DNA from: Caulobacter sp.
Lineage (GTDB): Bacteria > Pseudomonadota > Alphaproteobacteria > Caulobacterales > Caulobacteraceae
NCBI GenBank assembly: GCA_030680355.1
Contig: JAUXVF010000022.1
Location: 204,744-268,743 of the forward strand
Length of the DNA: 64,000 nt
Direction: 5' to 3'
Both the position numbers and the translations under genes were made by a program. Positions 1 through 10,127 of the stretch are shown one piece after another. The notes below the pieces were generated by a model, which was not told the origin of the DNA, made no database searches, and saw nothing but the letters and a program-made list of their open reading frames with translations. Position 1 is the first letter of the stretch. Each line of letters opens with the position of its first letter.

Positions 1-102
1 ATCAGCAGGACATGCGCCCCAAATCGTGCGGCGTCGAGCGCCCGCTCACCGCGGCGCCGTTATGATGGGTGGATGATCACCCTTGAGTCCGGCCCCACCT
101 TT

Positions 103-260
103 CCTTCTCCCCTTGCGGGAGAAGGTGTCAGGCGGAGCCTGACGGATGAGGGGTCGCGCCGGGCTGTCAGGATTGGCCCTGCCAACCCTTGTCGGACAGC
201 GCCTTTAACCCCTCATCCGACCTGCTTCGCAGGCTGCCTTCTCCCGCAAGGGGGAGAAGG
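103..260. repeat. Compound inverted repeat, family B copy 1
   Basis: Two arms are inverted relative to each other. The left arm begins with a hairpin of the form CCTTCTCCC / GGGAGAAGG (103-125), followed by a second small hairpin and GGATGAGGGGT. The right arm (about 207-260) reads AACCCCTCATCCG, a different small hairpin, then CCTTCTCCCGCAAGGGGGAGAAGG. It lies directly downstream of the bioB stop and may end that transcript. The same architecture recurs at 2842, 31945, 58093 and 63538. Bases 1-102 hold nothing I can recognise. Confidence 0.8.
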
Positions 261-264
261 ACGG

Positions 265-1275
265 CTACGTCGAGACTTGCGAGACGCCCATCCCCATCGG
301 CACCATCCCCAGATCCTTGAGCAACAGACTGTCCTCGTCCTGCCCCGGCAACGGTGTGGTCAGCAGCTTGCCGCCGATGAAGATCGAGTTGGCGCCGGCG
401 AGGAAACAGAGGGCCTGGGTTTCGCGGCTCATGTCGTCGCGGCCGGCCGACAGCCGGACCATCGATTTGGGACAAACCAGCCGGGCGATGGCGACGGTGC
501 GGACGAACTCGATCGGATCGATCTCGCCGTCCCGCTTGACCTGATCGCCCAGCGGTGTGCCGGCGATCGGCACCAGGGCGTTGACCGGCAGGCTGTCGGG
601 GTGCGCCGGCAGGGTGGCCAGCTGATGCAGGAAACTGGCCCGGTCGGCGCGGCTCTCGCCCATGCCGACAATGCCGCCGCAACAGGTCGAGATGCCGGCG
701 TCGCGAACGTGCTGCAGGGTGTCGAGCCGGTCGTCATAGGTGCGGGTGGTGACGACCTTGTCGTAATACTCCGGCGAGGTGTCGAGGTTGTGGTTGTAGT
801 AGTCGAGCCCTGCGTCCTTCAGGGCCACGGCCTGCTCGGCCTTGAGCATGCCCAGGGTCACGCAGGTCTCCAGACCGAGCGCCTTCACCCCGGTGATCAT
901 CTCGGCCACGCGCGGCAGGTCGCGGTCCTTCAGGTCGCGCCAGGCCGCGCCCATGCAGAAGCGCTGGGCCCCGCCGTCCTGAGCCGCTTTTGCCGCGGTC
1001 AGCACCTCGTCCAGGCCCATCAGCTTTTCGGCCTTCAAGCCCGTCTTGAAGAAGGCCGACTGGCTGCAGTAGCCGCAGTTCTCGGCGCAGCCGCCGGTCT
1101 TGACCGACAGCAATTGCGACAGCTGCAGCTCGGTCGGATCAAACCATCGCCGGTGAACGCTGGCGGCCTGGAACACCAGTTCGGTGAAAGGCAGATCGAA
1201 CAGCGCCTCGATCTCCTCCCGCGTCCAGTCGTGGCGCGGCAGGGCGGGGTCGGTGAAACGGACGGGCGCGTTCAT
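265..1275 (-). CDS. bioB: Biotin synthase
   Basis: Radical SAM enzyme that inserts sulfur into dethiobiotin in the last step of biotin synthesis, in the cytoplasm. The 336-residue protein carries the radical SAM cysteines C63, C67 and C70 in the context [13 protein letters not shown], which is the BioB signature for the 4Fe-4S cluster. Later conserved blocks include [12 protein letters not shown] and the [10 protein letters not shown] stretch. The length fits the family. The ATG at 1275 follows a GAGGA ribosome binding site. No other bio genes are adjacent, so this looks like a lone bioB, divergent from ahcY. Confidence 0.97.
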   Translation of the reverse strand: MNAPVRFTDPALPRHDWTREEIEALFDLPFTELVFQAASVHRRWFDPTELQLSQLLSVKTGGCAENCGYCSQSAFFKTGLKAEKLMGLDEVLTAAKAAQDGGAQRFCMGAAWRDLKDRDLPRVAEMITGVKALGLETCVTLGMLKAEQAVALKDAGLDYYNHNLDTSPEYYDKVVTTRTYDDRLDTLQHVRDAGISTCCGGIVGMGESRADRASFLHQLATLPAHPDSLPVNALVPIAGTPLGDQVKRDGEIDPIEFVRTVAIARLVCPKSMVRLSAGRDDMSRETQALCFLAGANSIFIGGKLLTTPLPGQDEDSLLLKDLGMVPMGMGVSQVST

Positions 1276-1356
1276 GGGGATCCTCTCCGGTCAGGCGATG
1301 GCTTTTTAGACAAACCGGCGCCGTCGCGCGACCCCCGAAGCCTCCGTCCCTTGGGA

Positions 1357-1374
1357 TATAAGGATATCCTTATA
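1357..1374. promoter_or_regulatory. 18-bp perfect palindrome in the ahcY promoter (SahR-like operator)
   Basis: TATAAGGATATCCTTATA is its own reverse complement over all 18 bases. It sits 64 bases upstream of the ahcY GTG in a very AT-rich pocket of an otherwise GC-rich region, which is what an operator looks like. From family knowledge, ArsR-type SahR regulators of the SAH/methionine cycle bind AT-rich palindromes centred on GATATC near ahcY genes. That assignment is inference, since no sahR gene lies in the window. Confidence 0.6.
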
Positions 1375-1438
1375 CGAACCTTGCGGCGGGCCCCGGGGGC
1401 GGCTATACAGCGGCCAACCGTAAGGACAGGAGTCCCGT

Positions 1439-2830
<1,392 letters not shown>

Positions 2831-2841
2831 GGACCGCCGAT

Positions 2842-2972
2842 CCTCCCCAACGACGGTTGGGGAGGGGGACCGCCGGGACGGCGGTGGAGGGGTATTGCAG
2901 CCCGCCGCCCGTCCACGCTCTTCCCCTCCACCACGCTCCGCGTGGTCCCCCTCCCCAGCAAGCTGGGGAGGA
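2842..2972. repeat. Compound inverted repeat, family B copy 2
   Basis: The element begins with the hairpin CTCCCCAAC-gacg-GTTGGGGAG (2843-2864), continues through a small CCGCCGG/CCGGCGG-type hairpin and GGTGGAGGGG. An inverted set follows: CCCCTCCACCACGCTCCGCGTGG and a terminal CTCCCCAGCAAGCTGGGGAG hairpin. It sits between ahcY and the pyridoxal kinase gene, immediately after the ahcY stop, so it may act as a transcription end for ahcY. Confidence 0.8.
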
Positions 2973-3023
2973 ATGCCGTTGGAGGGCTACCCAACCTCGC
3001 CGGCCTCCGCTAATCCCCTCGCC

Positions 3024-3875
3024 ATGCCCATGGCCCTCATCATGTCTAGCCACGTCGCGGGGAGCCGGGTCGGCGGCTCGGCCCAGGCGTTAGCGCTGAC
3101 CCAGTTCAAGATTGATCCGGTGGTCATCCCCACCGTGCTTTACGGCCGTCATCCCGGCTGGGGCGCCCCCGGCGGGGCCCAGGTGCCGATCGAGGCCTTC
3201 GAAGGCATGCTCGACGGCGTCGAGGCCAACGGCATGTTCGGCATGACCGATCTGGTCCTGACCGGCTATTTCGCCAGCGTCGAACAGGTGCGGGCCGCGG
3301 CCCGGGCCATCGACGCGGTCAAGGCCGCGCCGCGCGACGGCGCCTTCGCCCGCAAGCCGATGATCGTCGTCGACCCGGTGATGGGCGACGCCGGCAAGGG
3401 CCTGTTCGTTCCGGCTGAGGTGGCCCAGGCGGTGATCGATGATCTGCTGCCCCGCGCCGACCTGATCGCTCCCAACAGCTGGGAGCTTCAACGCATCTCC
3501 GGAACCGACGCCCGCAGCCCCGAAGCGGCGGTGCGCGCCGCCCGCCTGACCGGCAAGCCGGTGCTGGTCTCCTCCGTGGTTCGCGGCGGCGAGATCGGCG
3601 TGGTCTACGCCGACAAGCGCGAGGCCTGGCTGGCCGCTCACCAGAAGGCCACCGAGCCCACCCCCAGCGGCGCCGGCGATCTGCTGACCGCCCTGTTCGC
3701 CGCCGCCCTGCTCGAGGGCCAGACGCCGTCCTACGGCCTGGCCCGGGCCGTCGGCGGTCTGGCCGAAACCATCGCCGCGGCCGGTATCTGGGCCTCGGCC
3801 GAACTGCCGATCGTGGCCATGGGCGCGCGGGTCAAACAGGCCAGCCCCACCGTCCGTATCGAGCGGCTGGCGTGA
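3024..3875 (+). CDS. pdxY: Pyridoxal kinase
   Basis: Phosphorylates pyridoxal to pyridoxal 5'-phosphate in B6 salvage. The 283-residue protein is a ribokinase-fold enzyme. It begins MPMALIMSSHVAGSRVGG, which matches the N-terminal strand of pyridoxal kinases, has the LVLTGYFAS segment, and carries the GAGD anion-hole and catalytic-base motif near the C-terminus in PSGAGDLLTALFAA. I chose the ATG at 3024 because the family homology begins there; upstream codons fall in the family B repeat. The stop overlaps the start of the next gene by four bases. PdxK is an alternative name. Confidence 0.88.
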   Translation: MPMALIMSSHVAGSRVGGSAQALALTQFKIDPVVIPTVLYGRHPGWGAPGGAQVPIEAFEGMLDGVEANGMFGMTDLVLTGYFASVEQVRAAARAIDAVKAAPRDGAFARKPMIVVDPVMGDAGKGLFVPAEVAQAVIDDLLPRADLIAPNSWELQRISGTDARSPEAAVRAARLTGKPVLVSSVVRGGEIGVVYADKREAWLAAHQKATEPTPSGAGDLLTALFAAALLEGQTPSYGLARAVGGLAETIAAAGIWASAELPIVAMGARVKQASPTVRIERLA

Positions 3876-4999
3876 GCGTCGAAATCCATGGCCGCTGCGA
3901 CGCCGCCTTCGCCGGCGTGCGTCAGGCCTTCGAGGCCAATTTCGCCGAGGGCCTTGAGCTGGGCGCGCGGTTCTCGTTGTCGGTCGAGGGCGAGATGGTC
4001 GTCGACCTCTGGGCCGGCCACGCCGACCGCAAACTGACCCGCCCGTTCGACGCCCGCACCCTGACGCCGGTCTATTCGACGACCAAGGCCGTGGCCGCGA
4101 CCATGATCGCCCGGCTGGTTGAGCAGGGCGCCCTGGCCTGGACCCAGCCGGTCGCCGAGCTGTGGCCGGAGTTCGGGGTCAAGGGCAAGGCCGCGATCAC
4201 CGTCGAACAGATGCTGTCGCACCAGGCCGGGCTGCCGGGCTTCCTCGAGCCGATCGACCCGACCCTCTGGTACGATCCGCCGGTGATCGCCGCCATGCTG
4301 GCGGATCTGGCGCCCCTGTGGCCGCCGGGAACCGCCAGCGGCTATCACGCCCTCAGCGTCGGTTATCTGGTCGGCGAGCTTTACCGCCGCGTGGCCGGGC
4401 GCAGTCTCGGAACCGCCCTGCGCGAGGAGATCGCCGGTCCGGCCGGTCTCGACCTGTGGATCGGCCTGCCCGACAGCGAGCACGATCGCTGCGCCGAACT
4501 GAAGCCCCCCAGCCGGCTGCCGCAGTTCGGCGAGGCCACCGACCCCAAGCGCGCGGCCTTCCTGTCGACCTGGGCGGCGCCCAGCGGCCGCGGCTCTGCT
4601 GACTGGCGGCGCATCGAGATCCCGTCCGGCAACGGCCACGCCACGGCCGAGGCCCTGGCCCGGTTCATGGCCGCCCTGGCCGGCGACGGAACCGTCGGCG
4701 GCGTGCATCTGCTGTCCCCGGCCATGGCCGCCCAGGCCAGCGCCGAGCGCATCCGCGGCCAGGACCTGGTCCTGCCCTACGAGATCAGCTGGGGCGCGGG
4801 CTTCATGCGCAACGTTCCCGACCATTTCTTCGGTCCAGGCGAGGCGACCTTCGGCCATTCCGGCTGGGGCGGCAGCTGCGCCTTCGCCGACCCTGAGCGG
4901 CGGCTGGCCGGCGCCTATGTCATGAACCGCCAGGACGCCTATCTGATCGGTGATCCCCGGTCCCGCCGCCTGGTCGACGCGGTCTACGCCGCCCTCTAG
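3872..4999 (+). CDS. Serine hydrolase, beta-lactamase / family VIII esterase fold
   Basis: The 375-residue protein has an S-x-x-K nucleophile motif at S69-T-T-K72 (VYSTTKAVAATM). A tyrosine near YHALSVGY is a candidate for the second conserved position, and GHSGWGG lies near the C-terminus in place of the KTG box. This is the arrangement of class C-like esterases and D-aminopeptidases (EstB type), so ester hydrolysis is more likely than antibiotic resistance. There is no signal peptide, which also argues against a periplasmic beta-lactamase. The GTG start overlaps the pdxY stop (GTGA), implying translational coupling. The substrate is unknown. Confidence 0.85.
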   Translation: MSVEIHGRCDAAFAGVRQAFEANFAEGLELGARFSLSVEGEMVVDLWAGHADRKLTRPFDARTLTPVYSTTKAVAATMIARLVEQGALAWTQPVAELWPEFGVKGKAAITVEQMLSHQAGLPGFLEPIDPTLWYDPPVIAAMLADLAPLWPPGTASGYHALSVGYLVGELYRRVAGRSLGTALREEIAGPAGLDLWIGLPDSEHDRCAELKPPSRLPQFGEATDPKRAAFLSTWAAPSGRGSADWRRIEIPSGNGHATAEALARFMAALAGDGTVGGVHLLSPAMAAQASAERIRGQDLVLPYEISWGAGFMRNVPDHFFGPGEATFGHSGWGGSCAFADPERRLAGAYVMNRQDAYLIGDPRSRRLVDAVYAAL

Positions 5000-5901
5000 G
5001 CGATAGCCGCCGGGAGCCGCCGCGTCCGCCGCCAGGCGCCATAGGCGAAGATCGCCACCCCGACCCAGATGAAGGCGAAGGCCAGGCCGCGCAGGGGCGT
5101 AAAGGCCTCGCCGGCCGCCACCCCGACGATGAACTGCAGGGTCGGGGCGATGAACTGGATGAAGCCCAGCCAGACCAGCGGCATCCGTCGGGCCGCCCAG
5201 GCGAACAGAGCCAGGGGCGCGACGGTCAGGGGGCCGGAACAGAGGATCAGCAGAGTCGTGGCCGGATCGATCCGCAGATGGCCCATGCCCCGCGTCTCCA
5301 GCCAGACCACGAAGGCCAGGCCCGGCAGGGTCAGGATCGCCGTCTCGACGAACAGGCCCGTCTGGGCGTCGGCCGCCACCTGTTTGCGGATCAGGCCGTA
5401 GGCGCAGAAGGTCAACGCCAGGGCCAGGGAGGCGAACGGCGGGTGGCCGACGACGGCGGTCTGGATGATCACCCCGACGGCGGCCATGGCGATGGCCGCA
5501 AAGCCGAACCGGTCGATCCGCTCGCGGAAGAAGATCGCCCCGGCGGCCATGTTCATCAGCGGGTTGATGTAATAGCCGAGGCTGGCGTCGAGGGTCCGGC
5601 CGCTGTTCACGGCCAGGACGTAGACCAGCCAGTTGGCCCCAATCAGCAGGGCCGAGAGCAGCAGTAGCGCCAGGGTCTTCGGCTGCCGCAGGACCGCCGC
5701 CAGCTCCTGGCGCTTGCCGGCGACCAGCACCAGCCCGCCCGCCCACAAGACGGCCCAGACCGCCCGTTCGGCGGTGATCTCCATCGGCCCCACGCCATGG
5801 GCCTTCAGCGCGTACATCCACAGGGGCAACAGGCCCCAGAGGCTGTAGCAGCCGACGCTCGCGATCAGGGCGGCGCGACCTTCATCCTTCACCGGCGGCA
5901 C
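4996..5901 (-). CDS. rarD: EamA-family permease, RarD type
   Basis: Inner-membrane protein of 301 residues with about ten hydrophobic segments in two EamA repeats. RarD-type sequence blocks are visible, including YSLWGLLPLWMYAL near the N-terminus, GANWLVYVLAVNSG, ASLGYYINPLMNM and FIQFIAPTLQFIVGV near the C-terminus. Members are drug/metabolite transporters of uncertain substrate. It converges with the preceding hydrolase gene, the two 3' ends overlapping by four bases, and lies downstream of asd on the same strand, separated by a terminator-like hairpin. Confidence 0.9.
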   Translation of the reverse strand: MPPVKDEGRAALIASVGCYSLWGLLPLWMYALKAHGVGPMEITAERAVWAVLWAGGLVLVAGKRQELAAVLRQPKTLALLLLSALLIGANWLVYVLAVNSGRTLDASLGYYINPLMNMAAGAIFFRERIDRFGFAAIAMAAVGVIIQTAVVGHPPFASLALALTFCAYGLIRKQVAADAQTGLFVETAILTLPGLAFVVWLETRGMGHLRIDPATTLLILCSGPLTVAPLALFAWAARRMPLVWLGFIQFIAPTLQFIVGVAAGEAFTPLRGLAFAFIWVGVAIFAYGAWRRTRRLPAAIA

Positions 5902-5921
5902 GCAGGAGTCTCCACGAATAA

Positions 5922-5948
5922 GGGGCCCGGAAACTGGTCCCGGGCCCC
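5922..5948 (-). terminator. Probable terminator of asd
   Basis: Nine-base-pair GC stem GGGGCCCGG / CCGGGCCCC with a nine-base loop, 35 bases past the asd stop. On the minus strand it is followed by TTATTCG, only moderately T-rich, so termination may be partial and rarD could be reached by read-through. Confidence 0.6.
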
Positions 5949-5982
5949 TGATCTATCCACCCGCTTCTTGCGGGATTGGCGG

Positions 5983-7020
5983 TCAGGCCGGAAGGCGCTG
6001 CTTGATCAGGCCGCGCTCATGCAGCAGTTCGGCGATCTGCACCGCATTGAGGGCCGCGCCCTTGCGCAGGTTGTCGGAGACCACCCACAGCGACAGGCCG
6101 TGTTTGAGGGTCGGGTCGTTGCGGATGCGGCTGACATGGACCGGGAATTCACCCTGGATATCCTTGGCCGTGGCGTATCCGCCGTCCTCGCGTTTGTCGA
6201 TGACGACCACGCCGGGCGCGTCGCGCAGGGCCTCGCGGGCCTCTTCGTCGCTGATGGCGTTCTCGAATTCGACATTGACCGACAGACTGTGGCCGACAAA
6301 CACCGGCACCCGCACGCAGGTCACGCTGACCAGGATGGCCGGGTCGAGAATCTTGTGGGTCTCGTCGGGCATCTTGCGCTCTTCCTTGGTCTCGCCGCTG
6401 TCGTCGTCGAGGAAGTCGTCGCACTGCGGAATGACATTGAAGGCGATCTGTTTGGGGTATTTCTTCGGCTCGGGCGCGCCGAGCACGAAGACGCCCTTGG
6501 TCTGGTCCCACAGCTCGTCCATGCCCGCCTTGCCGCTGCCCGACACCGACTGGTAGGTCGAGACGACGACGCGCTTGATCTTGGCCAGGTCATGCAGCGG
6601 CTTGAGCGCCACCAGCAAGCCCATGGTCGTGCAGTTGGGGTTGGCGATGATGTTCTTCTTGGTGAAGCCGACGACCGCGTCGGGATTCACTTCGGGAATG
6701 ATCAACGGCACGTCCGGATCCATGCGCCAGGCCGAGCTGTTGTCGATGACCACGGGGCCGGCCTTGCCGATCTTCGGCGACCATTCCTTGGAAACCTCGC
6801 CGCCGGCGCTCATCAGCACGATGTCGACGGTCGAGAAGTCGAACTGAGCCAGATCCTCGCACTTGAGAATCTTCTCGCCGAAGGACACTTCGACACCGAT
6901 GGATTTGCGGCTGGCGATCGCGTGAATTTTGTCCACGGGGAAGTTCACTTCCTCGAGGATGTTGAACATTTCACGGCCCACATTGCCCGTGGCGCCAACA
7001 ACGGCGACCCGGTAACCCAT
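5983..7020 (-). CDS. asd: Aspartate-semialdehyde dehydrogenase
   Basis: Reduces beta-aspartyl phosphate to aspartate semialdehyde, the branch point to lysine/diaminopimelate, threonine and methionine. The 345-residue protein begins with the NADP-binding GATGNVGREM loop at residues 9-18. It holds the catalytic cysteine C130 in NPNCTTMG, and ends in the expected WVVSDNLRKGAALNAVQIAE block. Length and motifs match the family throughout. It is transcribed alone or with the downstream rarD. dapF, a later enzyme of the same lysine/peptidoglycan branch, lies at 36.4 kb. Confidence 0.98.
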   Translation of the reverse strand: MGYRVAVVGATGNVGREMFNILEEVNFPVDKIHAIASRKSIGVEVSFGEKILKCEDLAQFDFSTVDIVLMSAGGEVSKEWSPKIGKAGPVVIDNSSAWRMDPDVPLIIPEVNPDAVVGFTKKNIIANPNCTTMGLLVALKPLHDLAKIKRVVVSTYQSVSGSGKAGMDELWDQTKGVFVLGAPEPKKYPKQIAFNVIPQCDDFLDDDSGETKEERKMPDETHKILDPAILVSVTCVRVPVFVGHSLSVNVEFENAISDEEAREALRDAPGVVVIDKREDGGYATAKDIQGEFPVHVSRIRNDPTLKHGLSLWVVSDNLRKGAALNAVQIAELLHERGLIKQRLPA

Positions 7021-7152
7021 CGACGTCTCTCCTGCATCTAAATGAAAGTCGCGGACGGTTACGCCTGTCGAACCGGCGTGGCAAGGCGAGGAAAGCTCAT
7101 GCGGTGTTCAGGGTCGCTTCTCAGCGCCCGCGCAGGGTCAGGGATCGCCGCA

Positions 7153-7353
7153 TCAGCGCCCCTTCTGACTCAGGACGAAGAACACGACGCCGACGGCCAT
7201 CAGGGCGAATCCGGCGGAGGCGATCAACGGGCTTTGCAGGATGATCATGCCGACCGCGACCAGGGTCGTTCCCGATCCGATGAAGATCAGCCCGGCCGCG
7301 AGCCGGTTTCGGCGTTTGGACGGGGAAAGGGAATCGGGGGGCGTGTCGGCCAT
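7153..7353 (-). CDS. Small two-helix membrane protein, unknown function
   Basis: A 66-residue protein with a polar N-terminus (MADTPPDSLSPSKRRNR) followed by two hydrophobic helices (about residues 18-40 and 44-62) and a short basic end. The positive charges before the first helix suggest a cytoplasmic N-terminus. GGAGGT lies 4-9 bases upstream of the ATG, supporting translation. I do not recognise a family. It could be missed by length-filtered gene callers. Confidence 0.6.
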   Translation of the reverse strand: MADTPPDSLSPSKRRNRLAAGLIFIGSGTTLVAVGMIILQSPLIASAGFALMAVGVVFFVLSQKGR

Positions 7354-7428
7354 GATGGACCTCCGGTGGGGGACCGGGAGTAACGCGTCCCCGGGGTCCG
7401 GGCAGGTTAGCGCCCCTTCAGGCGCGGG

Positions 7429-8157
7429 TCACCCGGCCGGCGGCTCTTCAAACCAGCGCAGACGATAGGCGTTCATCGCGGTCTCGCCCAGCTGTTCGAG
7501 CAGCCGGAAGTTGACGAACGCCCCGACCGGCGCGCCGACGATGGGCAGCATCTGGGCCAGTTTCGCCAGGTCGATATAGTCGCGATACTCCTGCTGGAAC
7601 CGCCGCCAGTCGAAGTCTTCCGGTCGCTCTGGCTGGCCGCCTCCGGTCATCGCCAGAAACACCGCCTTGCGATGGTCGGCGCTGGAGAAGGCCAGCTGGA
7701 AGATCGACAGGATGTAGAGCCGCTCGCGCCAGTCGGCGGCGTTGTGGCCGTAGAGGGCGGAGATCTCGAACAGCAGCTTGATCTTGATCGCCACCAGGGC
7801 CGGAAAATCGGCCGCCGCCATCAGGAAGCCGCCGGCGCCGGTGACCCCGCCCTCGGCGGTGGCGACATTGCGATAGCTTTTGATGGCCTTGCGCACCTGG
7901 GCCTCTCGGTCGCGCAGGGATCCTGTCGGCAGAGGGCCGTCGGTGACGAATTTCGAGCCGGCCAGAATGCCGCGCGTCATCTGTTCGATGGCGACGGTGA
8001 CGGCGGCGTGAATCTTCTCCGGGATCAGGGCGTTGATGCGCAGCTGCAGCACCCGCGCCGCCGCCGCCAGCACCGTCGGCTCACGGACGATCTTCTCGCG
8101 CCAGGCGGCCAGTTCGGCTCGCGCCAGGGTCTCGTGATCGCGGTCGGCGGGGGACAC
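7429..8157 (-). CDS. EcsC-family protein
   Basis: The 242-residue protein matches the EcsC family: an N-terminal helical part, then a conserved region KSYRNVATAEGGVTGAGGF with GLy-rich turns, AAADFPALVAIKIKLLFEIS, and a C-terminal KLAQMLPIVGAPVGAFVNF block. EcsC-like proteins are membrane-associated and of unknown biochemical function. Its start lies five bases after the leuB stop, so it is probably the last gene of the leu transcript. Whether it has any role in leucine synthesis is unknown. Confidence 0.85.
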   Translation of the reverse strand: MSPADRDHETLARAELAAWREKIVREPTVLAAAARVLQLRINALIPEKIHAAVTVAIEQMTRGILAGSKFVTDGPLPTGSLRDREAQVRKAIKSYRNVATAEGGVTGAGGFLMAAADFPALVAIKIKLLFEISALYGHNAADWRERLYILSIFQLAFSSADHRKAVFLAMTGGGQPERPEDFDWRRFQQEYRDYIDLAKLAQMLPIVGAPVGAFVNFRLLEQLGETAMNAYRLRWFEEPPAG

Positions 8158-8162
8158 GCGGT

Positions 8163-9221
8163 CTAGCCCAGCGCGCTCAGCACCGCGTCGCCCATCTCCA
8201 CGGTCGACAGCGTCCCGCCGATGTCCCGCGTCCGCGCCCCGACGGCCAGGGCGGCCTCGACGGCGGCGAACAGCCGGTCGGCCTCGGCCGGGCGGTCCAG
8301 CGACCAGCGCAGGGCCATCTCGAACGACAGGATGGCGGCCAGCGGATTGGCCACGCCCTGGCCGGCGATGTCCGGGGCCGAGCCGTGGATGGGTTCATAC
8401 AGGCCGGGCCGGCCGGCCTCGCCCAGCGCCGCCGACGGCAGCATGCCCAGCGAGCCGGTCAGCTGCGCGGCGGCGTCCGACAGCACGTCGCCGAACAGGT
8501 TGTCGGTCAGCAGCACGTCGAACTGGGTCGGCTGGCGGACCAGCTGCATGGCGGCGTTGTCGGCCAGCATGTGTTCAAGCTGGACGTCGGCGTACTCGCG
8601 CCTGTGCAGGTCGGTGACCACCTCGCGCCAGAGCAGGCCGCTTTCCATCACGTTCGACTTCTCGAGGGAGTGAACCTTGTTGCGTCGGCCGCGGGCCAGT
8701 TCGAAGGCCACACGGCTGACCCGCTCGATCTCGCTGGTGGTGTAGACCTGGGTGTCGAAACCGCGCCGCTGGCCATCCGGCAGCGTCTCGATGCCGCGTG
8801 GCTGGCCGAAATAGACGCCGCCCGTCAGTTCACGGACAAACATGATGTCGAGACCGGCGACCAGCTCCCGCTTGAGGCTGGAGGCGTCGGCCAGGGCGTC
8901 GAAACAGAGGGCCGGGCGCAGGTTGGCGTAGACGTCCATGGCCTTGCGCAGGCCCAGCAGGCCCATCTCCGGCCGTTTGCCGCGCTCGACGCCGGCCCAT
9001 TTGGGACCGCCGACCGCGCCCATCAGCACCGCGTCGCTGGCCAGGGCGGTGGTGACGGCCTCGTCGGTGATCGGAACGCCGTGACGGTCATAGGAGACGC
9101 CGCCGAAGTCGCGCTCGTCGAGCGTCAGGTCGGGGGTCAGGGCGGCCGCCACGCGGCGCACCTGCGCGGTCACTTCGGGGCCGATGCCGTCGCCGGGGAG
9201 AAGAAGCAGGGTCTGGGTCAT
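8163..9221 (-). CDS. leuB: 3-isopropylmalate dehydrogenase
   Basis: NAD-dependent oxidative decarboxylation of 3-isopropylmalate to 2-ketoisocaproate, the third step of leucine synthesis. The 352-residue protein shows [11 protein letters not shown] at the N-terminus, the substrate and metal motifs [12 protein letters not shown] and [12 protein letters not shown], and [15 protein letters not shown] near the C-terminus. It is the last leu gene of the minus-strand operon and begins one base after the preceding ABM-domain gene. Confidence 0.98.
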   Translation of the reverse strand: MTQTLLLLPGDGIGPEVTAQVRRVAAALTPDLTLDERDFGGVSYDRHGVPITDEAVTTALASDAVLMGAVGGPKWAGVERGKRPEMGLLGLRKAMDVYANLRPALCFDALADASSLKRELVAGLDIMFVRELTGGVYFGQPRGIETLPDGQRRGFDTQVYTTSEIERVSRVAFELARGRRNKVHSLEKSNVMESGLLWREVVTDLHRREYADVQLEHMLADNAAMQLVRQPTQFDVLLTDNLFGDVLSDAAAQLTGSLGMLPSAALGEAGRPGLYEPIHGSAPDIAGQGVANPLAAILSFEMALRWSLDRPAEADRLFAAVEAALAVGARTRDIGGTLSTVEMGDAVLSALG

Positions 9222-9222
9222 G

Positions 9223-9522
9223 TCAGATCGGTTCGGGTTCGCCGGCCTCGTAGGGGGAGAGGTTGCGGTCGGTGATGGAGAGATCGGGGAAGACGGCGCG
9301 CCAGGCGGCCATGTGGGGGGTCTTGAAATGGGCGGCCAGGGCCTCGCGGTCGCGCCAGGCCTCGCTGACCCGGATCAGGCCGGGAACCAGAAGGTCCTCG
9401 GCGTAGGCGTAGTCATGACAGCCGTCCTCGGCCCGGCTCGCGGCGACCATGGCGGCCATGGCCGGCCGGGCTTTGGCGATGTTCTCGGGCGGCAGACGCA
9501 CCGTGCCGATGACCAGGATCAT
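9223..9522 (-). CDS. Antibiotic biosynthesis monooxygenase (ABM) domain protein
   Basis: A 99-residue single-domain protein with the ferredoxin-like alpha+beta ABM pattern: [18 protein letters not shown], then [32 protein letters not shown]. The W-x-x-x-x-A-L-x-x-H block is the most diagnostic. ABM proteins include small quinol monooxygenases and heme-degrading enzymes, but many have no known substrate. I chose the ATG at 9522 because it overlaps the leuD stop by four bases (ATGA) and the domain starts there. The gene sits between leuD and leuB, and is co-translated with them. Confidence 0.85.
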   Translation of the reverse strand: MILVIGTVRLPPENIAKARPAMAAMVAASRAEDGCHDYAYAEDLLVPGLIRVSEAWRDREALAAHFKTPHMAAWRAVFPDLSITDRNLSPYEAGEPEPI

Positions 9523-10127
9523 GCGTCCATCCAGGGCTGGCCGAGCGCCTGCTTCATCTCGAAGACGTCGATGGCCGGCGCATGGGCCAGGGTCTCGCCG
9601 ATGGCGTCCAGGCCCTGGAGCAGCTTGGTCTTGCGATCGGGATCGATGTCGAAGCTGAACCTGGCGCCGGACGGGGCGGTGACGGTCTGGGTCTCCAGAT
9701 CGACGCTGAACAGGTGATTGCCGCCAAGCGCCTCGGCCATCAGGGCCTGAACCTCCTGCGGCTTCAGCTCGATGGTCAGCAGGCCGTTGTTGAGGCAGTT
9801 GCCGCGGAAGATGTCGGCGAAGGAGGTCGAGATCACGCACTGGATGCCGAAATCCTGCAACGCCCAGGGGGCGTGCTCGCGCGAGCTGCCGCAGCCGAAA
9901 TTATCCCCGGTGATCAGGATCTGGGCGTTCTTGTAGGCCGGGTCATTGAGCACGAAGCCGCTCTTTTCCCGGCCCTGCTCGTCGAACCGGAAGTCATAGA
10001 ACAGGCCGGCGGCCAGACCCTCGCGATCAACCCGCTTGAGGAATTGTTTGGGGATGATCTGGTCGGTGTCGATATTGGCCAGGGTCAGCGGCGCGGCGCG
10101 GCCGTCGAGGCGGGTGAAGGCTTTCAT
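9519..10127 (-). CDS. leuD: 3-isopropylmalate dehydratase, small subunit
   Basis: Swivel-domain subunit of isopropylmalate isomerase, which converts 2-isopropylmalate to 3-isopropylmalate together with LeuC. The 202-residue protein carries [14 protein letters not shown] near the N-terminus and the [17 protein letters not shown] substrate-loop motif around residues 74-90. Length is normal. Its start overlaps the upstream VOC gene stop by four bases and its stop overlaps the ABM gene start by four, so all three are probably translationally coupled. Confidence 0.98.
   Translation of the reverse strand: MKAFTRLDGRAAPLTLANIDTDQIIPKQFLKRVDREGLAAGLFYDFRFDEQGREKSGFVLNDPAYKNAQILITGDNFGCGSSREHAPWALQDFGIQCVISTSFADIFRGNCLNNGLLTIELKPQEVQALMAEALGGNHLFSVDLETQTVTAPSGARFSFDIDPDRKTKLLQGLDAIGETLAHAPAIDVFEMKQALGQPWMDA

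Noticed and set aside
1276..1438. A SAM- or SAH-type riboswitch in the ahcY leader
   Set aside because: The 163-base gap is explained better by the 18-bp DNA palindrome close to the start; I could not find the multi-stem conserved core of SAH or SAM riboswitches.
3872..4999. A class C beta-lactamase conferring resistance
   Set aside because: It lacks a signal peptide and has the HSG/WGG variant of family VIII esterases in place of KTG; coupling to pdxY also argues for metabolism.
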